In this document: in pieces, positions 16,758-24,998 of the stretch
How the letters are laid out: each line of letters starts with the position of its first letter
Numbering within the stretch: the stretch's first letter is position 1
Assembly (NCBI GenBank): GCA_041166085.1
Contig: JBEEFP010000081.1
Location: 1-64,000 of the forward strand
Direction of reading: 5' to 3'
Origin: JBEEFP01 sp041166085
Lineage (GTDB): Bacteria; Actinomycetota; Acidimicrobiia; Acidimicrobiales; JAFATL01
Length of the DNA: 64,000 nucleotides
Notes under the pieces: model-generated
What the model saw: only the letters and a program-made list of their open reading frames with translations
What the model was told of the DNA's origin: nothing
Databases searched by the model: none
Translations under genes and position numbers: made by a program

Positions 16758-17675
16758 TCAGCTGGACGCGGTCGGCTCGCGCGTCTCGAGCCAACGGCGG
16801 AAGCCCGCCGCGTTGGAATGCACGCCGTTCAACGTCTCGAGCTTCTCCCGGTGGCTCTCGTCGACATGTTCCAGGTCGGCGGCGAACGCGGCGTCGAGAG
16901 CAGCCGCGATGTCGTTCCCCGCGCGCCACGCCGCCTCGGCCACTTCGGACCACTGGACGAGGATCTCGTCGGCCTCCTCGAGGATGGCCATCGGGTCCGG
17001 CACCAGGCCGTAATGGGCCAGGGCCACGCCTGACGGCGACCGGTCGCGGAACCGCTGCAACGACCGACGGGCGAGGGCGAGGTCGAAGTCCGGCGGGGGG
17101 GTGGAGGGCCGCAGGATGCCCGCGTCGGGCAGGCGTACCCCCACCGCGTCACCGACGAAGAGGATCCCCGTGTCGGAGTCGTGCAGCGAGAGATGGTGCT
17201 TGGCGTGACCCGGCGAGTCGACCGTCGTCAGCGTCCTCGTGGGCCCGACCTTGATCGCCTCGCCGTCCTCGAGCACGTGGATGCGCTCGGCAGGCGTGGG
17301 ATCGAGACGGCCGTAGAGCTGGTCGAGCAGCTCGCCGTAGACACGCGACGCCGAGTCCACCAACTTGGTCGGATCGGCAAGGTGGCGCGCGCCCTTCTCG
17401 TGCACGTACACGGTGGCGTTGGGGAAGGCCCGCGCCACGTCGCCGACGCCTCCAGCGTGATCGAGGTGGATGTGCGTCACGGCAACACCTGCGAGCTGGT
17501 CGGCGTCGACGCCGATCTCACCCAGGGCGGCCAGCAGCGCTGGCACCGAGCTCTGGCTGCCGGTCTCCACCAGCACCGGGTCCGGTCCTTCCACCAGGTA
17601 CCCCGCGGTCACCCGTTCCCATCCGCCCAGCAGGGTGTCGATCTGCAACACGCCCGAAGCGATGCGGTCGGCCAT
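16758..17675 (-). CDS. MBL-fold metallo-hydrolase
   Basis: The 305-residue product has the beta-lactamase fold metal motif THIHLDHAGG (H68, H70, D72, H73), followed by DSPGHAKHHLS and FVGDAVGVRLPD with the further metal His and Asp. A conserved SGVALAHYGLVPDP segment follows. The C-terminal ~70 residues are helical, as in glyoxalase-II-like or thioesterase-like members. ATG 17675 was chosen because it starts the domain; seven residues more are possible from 17696. Substrate unknown. It is divergent from the membrane protein at 17753. Confidence 0.82.
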   Translation of the reverse strand: MADRIASGVLQIDTLLGGWERVTAGYLVEGPDPVLVETGSQSSVPALLAALGEIGVDADQLAGVAVTHIHLDHAGGVGDVARAFPNATVYVHEKGARHLADPTKLVDSASRVYGELLDQLYGRLDPTPAERIHVLEDGEAIKVGPTRTLTTVDSPGHAKHHLSLHDSDTGILFVGDAVGVRLPDAGILRPSTPPPDFDLALARRSLQRFRDRSPSGVALAHYGLVPDPMAILEEADEILVQWSEVAEAAWRAGNDIAAALDAAFAADLEHVDESHREKLETLNGVHSNAAGFRRWLETREPTASS

Positions 17676-17752
17676 CGATCCGACCCTAATCCCCACGTCT
17701 GTGTGCGATCACCGCCCCGTGGGCACATGTAGGGAAGACGAAAGGAGCACCG

Positions 17753-18511
17753 ATGTTCCGAAGGAACCGTGCCGCAGGGGACGTGGAGTCACCTCGGGAT
17801 CGGATCGCGCTGGCCGAGGATGCCGGCGTGGGACCGGTGTCGATCGCCAGCGTGTTCGCAGGGACGCTCGTCGCCTTCGGCGCGGCCGTGCTGCTGCTGG
17901 CCCTAGCCGCCGCCATCGCGGGCGGCGCCGGCGTCAACGTCGATATCCAGTCGAACAACTGGCGCGACGCCGGGGTTGCGGGTGGGGCCATCCTCGCCGG
18001 CGTGCTCCTGCTGTCGTACCTGTTCGGCGGCTACAGCGCGGGCCGCATGGCCCGCCGGCGCGGCCTGCTGCACGGGGCGTTGGTGTTCGTCACCAGTCTG
18101 GTGGCAGTCGGTGTGGCGACCGTGGTTGCCCGTCTGCTGACGGACGCGGACGCCGACACGATCCTGCGCAACCTGCGCAGCGTCGGCGTACCCACCACCG
18201 GGTCCGAGTGGCGCAGCGTCGTCACCGTCGCCGGGATCGGGTCGCTGGCCGCCATGCTCGTCGGCTCCGTGATCGGCGGCCGCGTCGGCGAGCGCTGGCA
18301 CACGCGACTGATGCGGCGCGCCCTCGATCCGGACGTCGGCCGCGAGGGAGCCATCCGACGCGAGGCGGCCGCCGCCCACACCGATGCGGTGGCCCGGGTC
18401 GAGCGCACGCGCGTCGGCGGTGGCGTGGATCTCCGCGACGCGGACCGCGCGCGAGCTGACGACGTCGACCAGGACACGAGCGGCGAGGTCGATCAGCGGG
18501 TCGAGCGCTAA
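17753..18511 (+). CDS. Four-helix membrane protein of unknown function
   Basis: The 252-residue product has four likely membrane helices (about 30-58, 75-93, 105-127 and 160-185), Gly/Ala-rich with GG pairs, followed by a long charged C-terminal tail (about 190-252; RR/HTDAVARVERTR, acidic end). A good ribosome-binding site AAAGGAG sits 6 bases before the ATG. I do not recognise a named family with confidence; it resembles actinobacterial small integral proteins with a cytoplasmic tail. It is followed by a hairpin at 18523-18565, so it is probably monocistronic. Confidence 0.65.
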   Translation: MFRRNRAAGDVESPRDRIALAEDAGVGPVSIASVFAGTLVAFGAAVLLLALAAAIAGGAGVNVDIQSNNWRDAGVAGGAILAGVLLLSYLFGGYSAGRMARRRGLLHGALVFVTSLVAVGVATVVARLLTDADADTILRNLRSVGVPTTGSEWRSVVTVAGIGSLAAMLVGSVIGGRVGERWHTRLMRRALDPDVGREGAIRREAAAAHTDAVARVERTRVGGGVDLRDADRARADDVDQDTSGEVDQRVER

Positions 18512-18522
18512 ACCGCCCTCTT

Positions 18523-18565
18523 CTCGAGGCAATGCCTTACGGTTTCCGTACGTCATTGCCTCGAG
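18523..18565. terminator. Imperfect 20-bp hairpin, third member of the CTCGAGG family
   Basis: Arms 18523-18542 and 18546-18565 pair with two mismatches around a TTT loop. Outer arm CTCGAGGCAATG and inner ACGG match the pattern of the hairpins at 8658 and 10482. It sits 11 bases after the membrane-protein stop and 37 bases before the next gene. Confidence 0.65.
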
Positions 18566-18602
18566 GGACGCCTGCTCTCCGCCTGCGTAAGCTGGCGCCG
18601 TG

Positions 18603-18896
18603 ATGGAGGAGCGCGCTCCGGAGGGCATGCGCAGCTTCATCATGCGGCGCGAGTTCGACGTCTCGGGGGTGTCCGGCACGGGCCTGGTGCTCGAGGGAGT
18701 GCTGTTCTCGACCGGCGTCGTCGTCGTGCACTGGCTGACCCCGCCGCCCCGGGGATCGATCAGCGTCTGGGACTCGCTCGAGCAGTTCCTCGCCATTCAC
18801 GTGCGACCCCATCCCGCCAACCGCACCGTGCTCGCGTTCGACGACGGCGAGGAGCTCACGTGGGAGCCGATGCAGCAGAGGGAGGCCCATGCTTAA
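18603..18896 (+). CDS. Small conserved-looking protein, function unknown
   Basis: The 97-residue soluble product reads like a small single domain: MRREFDVSGVSGTGLVLEGV, a VVVVHWLTPPPRGSISVW core, and a DDGEELTWEP end. Its spacing suggests a role with the next gene, because the cyclic-nucleotide-binding gene starts 8 bases inside its 3' end. ATG 18603 is directly preceded by an in-frame GTG (18600), so either may start. No catalytic motif is visible. Family not recognised. Confidence 0.65.
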   Translation: MEERAPEGMRSFIMRREFDVSGVSGTGLVLEGVLFSTGVVVVHWLTPPPRGSISVWDSLEQFLAIHVRPHPANRTVLAFDDGEELTWEPMQQREAHA

Positions 18897-19317
18897 GCGG
18901 GACAAGGGCGCCCCGAGCGCCTTCCGGGACGTGCCGCTGTTCGCCGGCGCGACCGACAAGGAGCTGCGCCAAGTGGCCGAGCTCGCCCGCGAGGAGCGCT
19001 TCCGTCCCGGCGAGGACATCGTCACCCAGGGCCACTCCAGTGGACCCTTCTTCTTGATCACCGACGGCGAGGCCAACGTGCTGGTGAACGACACCGAGGT
19101 GCGCAAGCTCGGGCCGGGCGACTTCTTCGGGGAGATGTCGCTCATCGACCACGAGCCCCGCTCGGCCACCATCCGAGCGTCGAACGACGTCACCACGCTG
19201 TCGATCTCGTCGTGGGACTTCCTCACGCTCCTCGAACGCCAATGGGACCTGACCCACAAGCTGCTCAAGACCCTGAGTCAGCGGGTCAGAGAGCGGGACG
19301 CCGACCCCTGTCTGTGA
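18889..19317 (+). CDS. Cyclic-nucleotide-binding domain protein without HTH
   Basis: The 142-residue product is one CRP-type cNMP-binding beta-roll (FRDVPLFAGATDKELRQVAE start, GDFFGEMSLIDHEPRSATIRA phosphate-binding cassette) with no DNA-binding domain after it. The cassette keeps the Glu and Arg that bind the cyclic phosphate. It overlaps the preceding small gene by 8 bases and precedes the GCS2-type ligase gene by 22 bases. It may regulate that ligase or another partner by protein contact. A class-III cyclase that could supply ligand is encoded at 50294-51634. Confidence 0.85.
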   Translation: MLKRDKGAPSAFRDVPLFAGATDKELRQVAELAREERFRPGEDIVTQGHSSGPFFLITDGEANVLVNDTEVRKLGPGDFFGEMSLIDHEPRSATIRASNDVTTLSISSWDFLTLLERQWDLTHKLLKTLSQRVRERDADPCL

Positions 19318-19339
19318 CCGCCGCCGCGGAAGGGCCGAC

Positions 19340-20485
19340 GTGAACATCGACTTCAACTCGTCGGAGCGCGCCAGTCTCGGCGTCGAGGTGGAGCTGGAGA
19401 TCGTCGATCGCGAGACCGGTGAGCTACGGAGCGGCGCATCGGACATCCTGCCGATCATGGGCGAGGGCCACCCCGGCGGCGAGCACCCCAAGGCCAAGCA
19501 CGAGCTGCTCGAGTCGACCATCGAGATCATCACCGGCATCTGCAGCGACGTGGCCGAGGCACGCGCCGACCTCGAGACCACGCTGGCCGAGCTCGAGGGC
19601 CACGCGGGACCACGCGGGATGGCACTCATGTGCTCGGGGAGCCACCCCTTCTCGGACTGGGCCGAGCAGGACATCAGCCCCAACCCTCGCTACGCGCGAC
19701 TGGTCGAGGAGATGCAGTGGATGGCGCGCCGCCTGCAGATCTTCGGCATCCACGTCCACGTCGGCATCAAATCCGGCGAGAAGGCGATCGCCATCGCCAA
19801 CGCGCTGGCTGCGTACATTCCGCACTTCCTCGCGCTGTCCGCGTCGAGCCCCTACTGGATGGGTCGCGACACCGGCCTCGCGTCGTGCCGTTCGAAGGTG
19901 TTCGAGGGCCTGCCGACCGCGGGACTTCCGTACCAGCTGTCGGGCTGGGAGGAGTTCGAGCAGTTCATGGAGACCCTGGTCTCCGCCAACGCCATTCAGT
20001 CGATTCGCGAGGTGTGGTGGGACATCCGTCCCCACCCCGACTTCGGCACCGTCGAGCTGCGCATCTGCGACGGCATCCCGACGATGAGCGAGATCGCGGC
20101 GGTCGCCGCCTTGTCCCAGTCGCTCGTGGAATGGATGGACAGCCTGCTCGACCGGGGCTACTCGCTCCCGATGCCGCGGGGTTGGGTGGTGCGCGAGAAC
20201 AAGTGGCGGGCCGCGCGCCACGGCATCGAAGCCGAGATCATCGTGGGCGACTCGGGCCACAACGTCGTGCCGCTGCGCACGGCCGTGCACGAGCTCGTCG
20301 AGGAGCTCTCACCGGTCGCCGAGCGGCTCGGGTGCACCAAGGAGCTGCGCCACTGCCTCGACGTGCTCGACCACGGCCCGAGCTACCTGCGCCAGCGCGC
20401 CATCGTCGAGCAGGGCGGGACGCTCCACGACGTGGTCGACTCCCTCGTCCGTGAGATGGCCACCGACCAGCCGTCCAACGCCTGA
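19340..20485 (+). CDS. GCS2-type carboxylate-amine ligase (YbdK family glutamate-cysteine ligase-like)
   Basis: The 381-residue product begins with the family signature LGVEVELEIVD and contains FGIHVHVGI near 138, SSPYWMGRDTG near 170, and IRPHPDFGTVELRICDG near 235. These form the ATP/Mg-binding glutamine-synthetase-like fold. YbdK-type enzymes have weak gamma-glutamylcysteine ligase activity, so glutathione/ergothioneine-type thiol synthesis is possible but not shown; no partner synthetase is adjacent. GTG start at 19340. Likely in one operon with 18603-19317. Confidence 0.85.
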   Translation: MNIDFNSSERASLGVEVELEIVDRETGELRSGASDILPIMGEGHPGGEHPKAKHELLESTIEIITGICSDVAEARADLETTLAELEGHAGPRGMALMCSGSHPFSDWAEQDISPNPRYARLVEEMQWMARRLQIFGIHVHVGIKSGEKAIAIANALAAYIPHFLALSASSPYWMGRDTGLASCRSKVFEGLPTAGLPYQLSGWEEFEQFMETLVSANAIQSIREVWWDIRPHPDFGTVELRICDGIPTMSEIAAVAALSQSLVEWMDSLLDRGYSLPMPRGWVVRENKWRAARHGIEAEIIVGDSGHNVVPLRTAVHELVEELSPVAERLGCTKELRHCLDVLDHGPSYLRQRAIVEQGGTLHDVVDSLVREMATDQPSNA

Positions 20486-20497
20486 GCCGGATCTGCG

Positions 20498-20517
20498 AAC
20501 TGACGTCAGCGTCAGTT
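20498..20517. promoter_or_regulatory. Palindromic operator upstream of amidohydrolase
   Basis: AACTGACG-TCAG-CGTCAGTT is a perfect 8-bp inverted repeat with a 4-base spacer, 11 bases before the ATG at 20529. Its form (TGACG half-sites) is that of TetR-family operators of acyl-CoA or amidohydrolase-type genes. No regulator gene is adjacent. Its position so close to the start suggests repression. Confidence 0.65.
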
Positions 20518-20528
20518 ACGGTTCGAGG

Positions 20529-22235
20529 ATGCATGACGTCGTGATCAGGAACGGGACGGTCGTCGACGGCACGGGTGCGGCGGCCAGTGTCGGCGACGTG
20601 GCGATCGACGGCGAACGCATCGTCGAGGTCGGCGAGGTCAGCGGCGCGGGCAGGCGGGAGATCGACGCCGACGGCCGCCTCGTGACGCCCGGGTGGGTCG
20701 ACATCCACACCCACTACGACGGCCAAGCCACATGGGACCCCGAGATGACACCGTCGAGCTGGCACGGCGTCACGACCGTCGTGATGGGCAACTGCGGCGT
20801 GGGGTTCGCGCCCGTCCGGCCCGGGGCCCAGGACTTCCTGATCGAGCTCATGGAGGGCGTCGAGGACATCCCCGGCACTGCGCTGCACGAGGGCATCGAC
20901 TGGCAATGGGAGTCCTTCGGGCAGTACCTCGACGCGCTGGCCCGCACCCCACGCGTGCTCGACATCGCGGCCCAGGTGCCCCACGCCGCGTTGCGCGCCT
21001 ACGTGATGGGCGATCGGGCCCACGACCAGGCCGCCACCGAGGACGACCTGACGGCGATGACGAAACTGACCGAGGAGGCCCTCGGCGCCGGCGCCGTCGG
21101 GTTCACGACCTCGCGCACGGTTCTGCACAGCTCCAAGCACGGGCTCGTCCCCGGCACCAACGCCCTCCCGGAGGAGGTCGTCGCGGTCGGTGAGGCGCTG
21201 GGTCGCGCCGGGCACGGCGTGTTCCAGCTCGTGTCCGACCAGCAGGGCGCCGAGCCCGAGCGCACGTGGCTGGCGACGATCGCACGGGAGACCGGCCGCA
21301 CCGTGACCTTCGCGCTGGCCCAGGCCCCGTACAACCCGACGGCCTACCGCGATGCGCTGGCCGACGCGGAAACGCTGGCGGCCGAGGGGCTGACCATCGT
21401 TCCCCAGGTGTCGTGCCGTCCCACCGGAATGCTCTTCGGGCTCCAGAGCTCGCTGCATCCCTTCATCACCCACCCCAGCTACAGGGCCCTGGCCGAGCTC
21501 CCGCTGTCCGCACGAGTGGCGCGCCTGCGCGACCCCGACGTGCGCGCCACGCTGCTCGACGAGGAGCCCTCGACGGGCAACCGCATCGCCATCGGCCTGA
21601 TGAGCCGGTGGGACCAGATGTTCCCGCTCGGCGATCCGCCCGAATACGAGCCCGCACCAGAGACGAGCGTGGCCGCCACCGCCCGGCGTGAGGGTCGCCG
21701 GCCTGAAGAGGTGGTGCTGGACTGGCTGCTCGAGCGCGACGGGAAAGCGCTGATCTTCGCCCCGCTCGCCAGCTACGTCGACAACGACCACGAGGCCATC
21801 CGAGAGATGATGAGCCACCCCCGCACCGTCCTCGGGCTCTCCGACGGCGGCGCCCACTGCGGACTCATCTGCGACGCGTCGATGCCCACCTATCTCCTGA
21901 CCCACTGGGTGCGAGACCGGACGCGGGGCCCTCGGCTTCCCCTCGAGCACACCGTGCACCTGCAGACGGGCCGCACCGCCGCGCTCTACGGTCTCGACGA
22001 CCGGGGCGTCATCGGGCCCGGGAAGCGGGCCGACATCAACGTCGTCGACCTCGAAGGCTTGCGCCTGCACGCCCCGGAGATGGTGTTCGACCTCCCAGCC
22101 GGCGGGCGCCGCCTGGTGCAACGGGTCGACGGCTACGACGCGACGCTCTGCGCCGGCGCGGTCACCTTCGAGGCAGGCGAGGCGACGGGCGAGCGACCGG
22201 GTCGGCTCGTGCGCGGCGGGGCTCAGGCCTCGTAG
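20529..22235 (+). CDS. N-acyl-D-amino-acid deacylase-like amidohydrolase
   Basis: The 568-residue product belongs to the D-aminoacylase branch of the amidohydrolase superfamily. It has an N-terminal beta part (DVVIRNGTVVDGTG), metal motif WVDIHTHYDGQATWDPEMTP near 57-76, the NCGVGFAPVRPG loop, the catalytic LSDGGAHCG near 438, and the C-terminal RGVIGPGKRADINVVDL returning strand. The DHTHYD-with-NCG pattern is typical of D-aminoacylase-like proteins, many of unknown substrate. The ATG at 20529 follows the operator at 20498-20517. The end overlaps the convergent modC by 13 bases. Confidence 0.85.
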   Translation: MHDVVIRNGTVVDGTGAAASVGDVAIDGERIVEVGEVSGAGRREIDADGRLVTPGWVDIHTHYDGQATWDPEMTPSSWHGVTTVVMGNCGVGFAPVRPGAQDFLIELMEGVEDIPGTALHEGIDWQWESFGQYLDALARTPRVLDIAAQVPHAALRAYVMGDRAHDQAATEDDLTAMTKLTEEALGAGAVGFTTSRTVLHSSKHGLVPGTNALPEEVVAVGEALGRAGHGVFQLVSDQQGAEPERTWLATIARETGRTVTFALAQAPYNPTAYRDALADAETLAAEGLTIVPQVSCRPTGMLFGLQSSLHPFITHPSYRALAELPLSARVARLRDPDVRATLLDEEPSTGNRIAIGLMSRWDQMFPLGDPPEYEPAPETSVAATARREGRRPEEVVLDWLLERDGKALIFAPLASYVDNDHEAIREMMSHPRTVLGLSDGGAHCGLICDASMPTYLLTHWVRDRTRGPRLPLEHTVHLQTGRTAALYGLDDRGVIGPGKRADINVVDLEGLRLHAPEMVFDLPAGGRRLVQRVDGYDATLCAGAVTFEAGEATGERPGRLVRGGAQAS

Positions 22236-23278
22236 ACGTCGACCTCGGTCGCCTTCACCGCCACCCACACCTCCGCGCCCTCGTCGAGACCGAGCTCCTC
22301 GACCGCGGCCGGGGTCACCTCTGCGACCACCGGCAGCTCGCCCTCCAGCTCGACCCTGACGCGGTCGGTCAAGCGCTCGAGGTGGCGCACCTGGGCGGGC
22401 CACACGTTGCGGGGCGTCCCAACCGGACGGGTCGTGTGCACCGCGACCGCCCTCGGGTGCACCGTCGCGCACACCGGGCCCGTCGCGCGCACGCGGGTCA
22501 CCAACGACGCCCCGCCTTCGGTCGTCACGGTGCGTCCGTCAGCAGTGCCGCGGTAGAGGTTGGTACCGACCAGGTCGGCGACGTAGTTCGACCGAGGGCG
22601 GGTGACGATGTCCGTCGCGCTTCCTGACTGGACGATGTGGCCGTCCTCCATGACGACGACGCGGTCGCCGAGGGTCAGGGCATCGACCGGGTCGTGGGTG
22701 ACGACGATGCTCACGCCCGGCACCAGCCGAAGGTGGGCCCGCAGGTAGCGGCGCACGTCGACACGCGCCGGCGCGTCGAGGGCGGCCAGCGGTTCGTCGA
22801 GGAGCAACAGCTCGGGCTCGGTGGCGAGGGCACGGGCGAGTGCCACCCGCTGCGCCTCGCCCCCGGAGAGCTGGCCGGGCCGGTCGCCGGCGCGGTGGGC
22901 CAGGCCCATGCGTTCCAGCCACGCCGAGCTGCGTCGGGCCGCCTCTCGTCTGCGGGCGCCGCCCGCGCGCAGGCCGAAGGCGACGTTGGCGGCCACGCTG
23001 AGGTGCGGGAACAGCAGCCCGTCCTGGAACACGACGCCGACGCGGCGCCGCTCGGGCGGGACCAGCTCGCCTGCGGCCGGGTCGTCCAGGACCTCGCCGG
23101 CGAGCACGATGCGGCCGTTCTCGATCGGCGTCAATCCGGCGAGGGCGCGCAGCAACGTCGTCTTGCCCGCGCCGTTCGGACCGACGAGGGCGATCACCTC
23201 GCCCTCGGCGCCGTCCAGCTCGCAGTCGAGCCGGAAGGCTCCGACCGCGACCTCGACGCGGGCCTCGAGGGTGCTCAC
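22223..23278 (-). CDS. modC: Molybdate ABC transporter ATP-binding protein
   Basis: The 351-residue product has Walker A GPNGAGKTT, signature QLSGGEAQRVALARAL, Walker B LLLLDEPLAALD and H-loop VVTHDP. A TOBE-type C-terminal region (about 270-351, ending EVWVAVKATEVDVYEA) would bind oxyanion as a sensor. The TOBE domain and neighbours modB and modA define it. GTG start at 23278 overlaps the modB stop (GTGA). It powers molybdate (or tungstate) import. Confidence 0.92.
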   Translation of the reverse strand: MSTLEARVEVAVGAFRLDCELDGAEGEVIALVGPNGAGKTTLLRALAGLTPIENGRIVLAGEVLDDPAAGELVPPERRRVGVVFQDGLLFPHLSVAANVAFGLRAGGARRREAARRSSAWLERMGLAHRAGDRPGQLSGGEAQRVALARALATEPELLLLDEPLAALDAPARVDVRRYLRAHLRLVPGVSIVVTHDPVDALTLGDRVVVMEDGHIVQSGSATDIVTRPRSNYVADLVGTNLYRGTADGRTVTTEGGASLVTRVRATGPVCATVHPRAVAVHTTRPVGTPRNVWPAQVRHLERLTDRVRVELEGELPVVAEVTPAAVEELGLDEGAEVWVAVKATEVDVYEA

Positions 23279-24075
23279 CGGACGCGCAGCCACCGGTCGC
23301 GCAGTGCCACCAGCACCGCGAGCGACACCGCCATGAGCACCAGGCTGATCACCGTGGCGCTCTCCGGGTTCGCACCTTGCAACCCGACGTAGACGAAGAG
23401 CGGGAGCGTCTGCGTCTTCCCGGGCAGGTTGCCGGCGAAGGTGATGGTCGCGCCGAACTCGCCGAGGGCGCGCGCCCAGCACAGCACCGCTCCCGCGACC
23501 AGAGACGGCCGCACGAGCGGCAGCGTCACGCGGCGGAACACCGTCCACCGCGATGCGCCGAGGGTGCGGGCTGCCTCCTCCAAGCGTGCGTCGACGGAGC
23601 GGAAGGCGGCCTCCAGGGTCAGCACCAGGAACGGCATGGCCACGAATGCCTCGGCCACCACCGCGCCCGAGACGTGGAAGGGCAGGTGCACGCCGGCCCG
23701 GTCGAGGTACTGGCCCACCAGTCCTCGGCGGCCGAGGGCCAGCAGCAGCGCGGTGCCGCCGACGACCGGCGGCAGCACCATGGGCAGGGTGGTGAGGGCC
23801 CGCACCACGTTGCGACCGGGGTAGGTCGTGCGCGCCTGCACCCAGGCCAGCGGGATCCCGAGCGTGATGGCCACGCCCGTTGCGAGCAACGACGTCGAAA
23901 CGGAGAGACGGACGGCGTCGAGTGCCTCGTGCGTGGTGAGGAGGCGCCAGCCGTCGGACCACGGAGCGCGCCACAACAGCCCCGCCAGCGGGAGCACGAA
24001 CACCCCGGCCGCCAACGCTGCGACGACGACGACGGGCCACGGGACGGTCCCCCCGGCCCGTCGGGCGCGACTCAC
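23275..24075 (-). CDS. modB: Molybdate ABC transporter permease
   Basis: The 266-residue product has six or so membrane helices and the EAA-loop signature (EEAARTLGASRWTVFRRVTLPLV near 160) that contacts the ATPase. The VLPPVVGGTALLLALGRRG segment is typical of ModB/CysT-type permeases. GTG start overlaps the modA stop (24072-24075), and its stop overlaps the modC start, so modABC is one tightly coupled operon read leftwards. Confidence 0.92.
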   Translation of the reverse strand: MSRARRAGGTVPWPVVVVAALAAGVFVLPLAGLLWRAPWSDGWRLLTTHEALDAVRLSVSTSLLATGVAITLGIPLAWVQARTTYPGRNVVRALTTLPMVLPPVVGGTALLLALGRRGLVGQYLDRAGVHLPFHVSGAVVAEAFVAMPFLVLTLEAAFRSVDARLEEAARTLGASRWTVFRRVTLPLVRPSLVAGAVLCWARALGEFGATITFAGNLPGKTQTLPLFVYVGLQGANPESATVISLVLMAVSLAVLVALRDRWLRVR

Positions 24076-24845
24076 GGGGTGCGGAAGCCGCGGGCCCGCA
24101 ACGCCGTTCGTCCCGCGCCGGTCGACAGCTCGCGCAACAGCGCACGCGCTGCTGTCTTGTGGGTGGACGCGTTGACGACCGCGATCGGGTAGTCGGCGGG
24201 TTGGTTGTCCGCGGCCGCGATGGCGACCTGGCCGGCCTTGGCCCCGGTGGCGCGGGCGTCGGTCACATAGACGATGGCCGCGTCCGCCTCACCCGCCTTG
24301 ACCTTGGCAAGGGCGGCCTTGACGTCGAGCTCCAGCGACCGCGGGTGCACGGTCACCCCAGCGTGGGCGAGCGCGGCGGCCGCGTACTTGCCGACGGGGA
24401 CCGACGGATCGGCCAGCACCACGATGACGTCGGGACGGGCCAGGTCGGCCAGGCGCGCGATGTGCTTCGGGTTCCCGGGCGCCACGGCGATGGCCAGGGT
24501 GTTGTGCGCGAACACCGTCGGCGCCTCCACCAGCTGCGCGTCCTGCAGCTTCTGCATGGTGGTGGTGTCGGCGGTGGCCACCACGTCCGCTGGCGCACCG
24601 TCGGTGATCTGCTGGGCCAGGGCCTGCGAGCCCGCGAAGTTGTACGTGATCGTGAGGCCGGTGTGCCCGCGTTCCATCGTCGCCTTGGCGTCGGTGAAGG
24701 CCTCGGTCAGTGACGCGGCCGCGAACACCGTCAGCGAGCCCGTGAGGGCGTCCGCCTGGCGAGGCGCAGTCGCGGCGGGACCGCTGTCATTCCCGCACGC
24801 CCCGAGCAGCAGGAGCACAGCCAGGACACCGACCGGTCTGCGCAT
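24072..24845 (-). CDS. modA: Molybdate-binding lipoprotein
   Basis: The 257-residue product has a lipoprotein signal (VLAVLLLLGAC) and the ModA fold: GSLTVFAAASLTEAF near 37, FNFAGSQ-like YNFAGSQALAQQI, and AGEADAAIVYVTDA near 195. The Ser and Thr/Tyr residues that hydrogen-bond the oxyanion are in the AAASL and AGSQ segments. It captures molybdate outside the membrane for ModBC. The ATG at 24845 begins right at the signal peptide. It is divergent from the desaturase, with 153 bases between the two starts. Confidence 0.93.
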   Translation of the reverse strand: MRRPVGVLAVLLLLGACGNDSGPAATAPRQADALTGSLTVFAAASLTEAFTDAKATMERGHTGLTITYNFAGSQALAQQITDGAPADVVATADTTTMQKLQDAQLVEAPTVFAHNTLAIAVAPGNPKHIARLADLARPDVIVVLADPSVPVGKYAAAALAHAGVTVHPRSLELDVKAALAKVKAGEADAAIVYVTDARATGAKAGQVAIAAADNQPADYPIAVVNASTHKTAARALLRELSTGAGRTALRARGFRTP

Positions 24846-24951
24846 CCGTCGAACACTACGAGCGCGCACCTGACTTTTCGTCACCGTCGTGCCTGGCCGA
24901 CCCGCCAAAGTGCAGAAAAGTCGATCGGGGTGGGGCCGCGGTGCGCGCCGA

Positions 24952-24967
24952 CCTACCGGTCGGTAGG
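24952..24967. promoter_or_regulatory. TetR-type palindrome upstream of desaturase
   Basis: CCTACCG-GT-CGGTAGG is a perfect 7-bp inverted repeat with a 2-base spacer, 31 bases before the desaturase ATG. It is like the TACCGGTCGGTA boxes bound by TetR-family regulators. A GAGGAT ribosome-binding site follows at 24991. The operator could also influence the divergent modA but lies nearer the desaturase. Confidence 0.7.
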
Positions 24968-24998
24968 CTGCGAGCTCCCCCCAGACTGCGGAGGATCT

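Noticed and set aside
20238..22472. Minus-strand reading frame of 744 codons
   Set aside because: Antisense to the GCS2-type ligase and the amidohydrolase, with no domain evidence.
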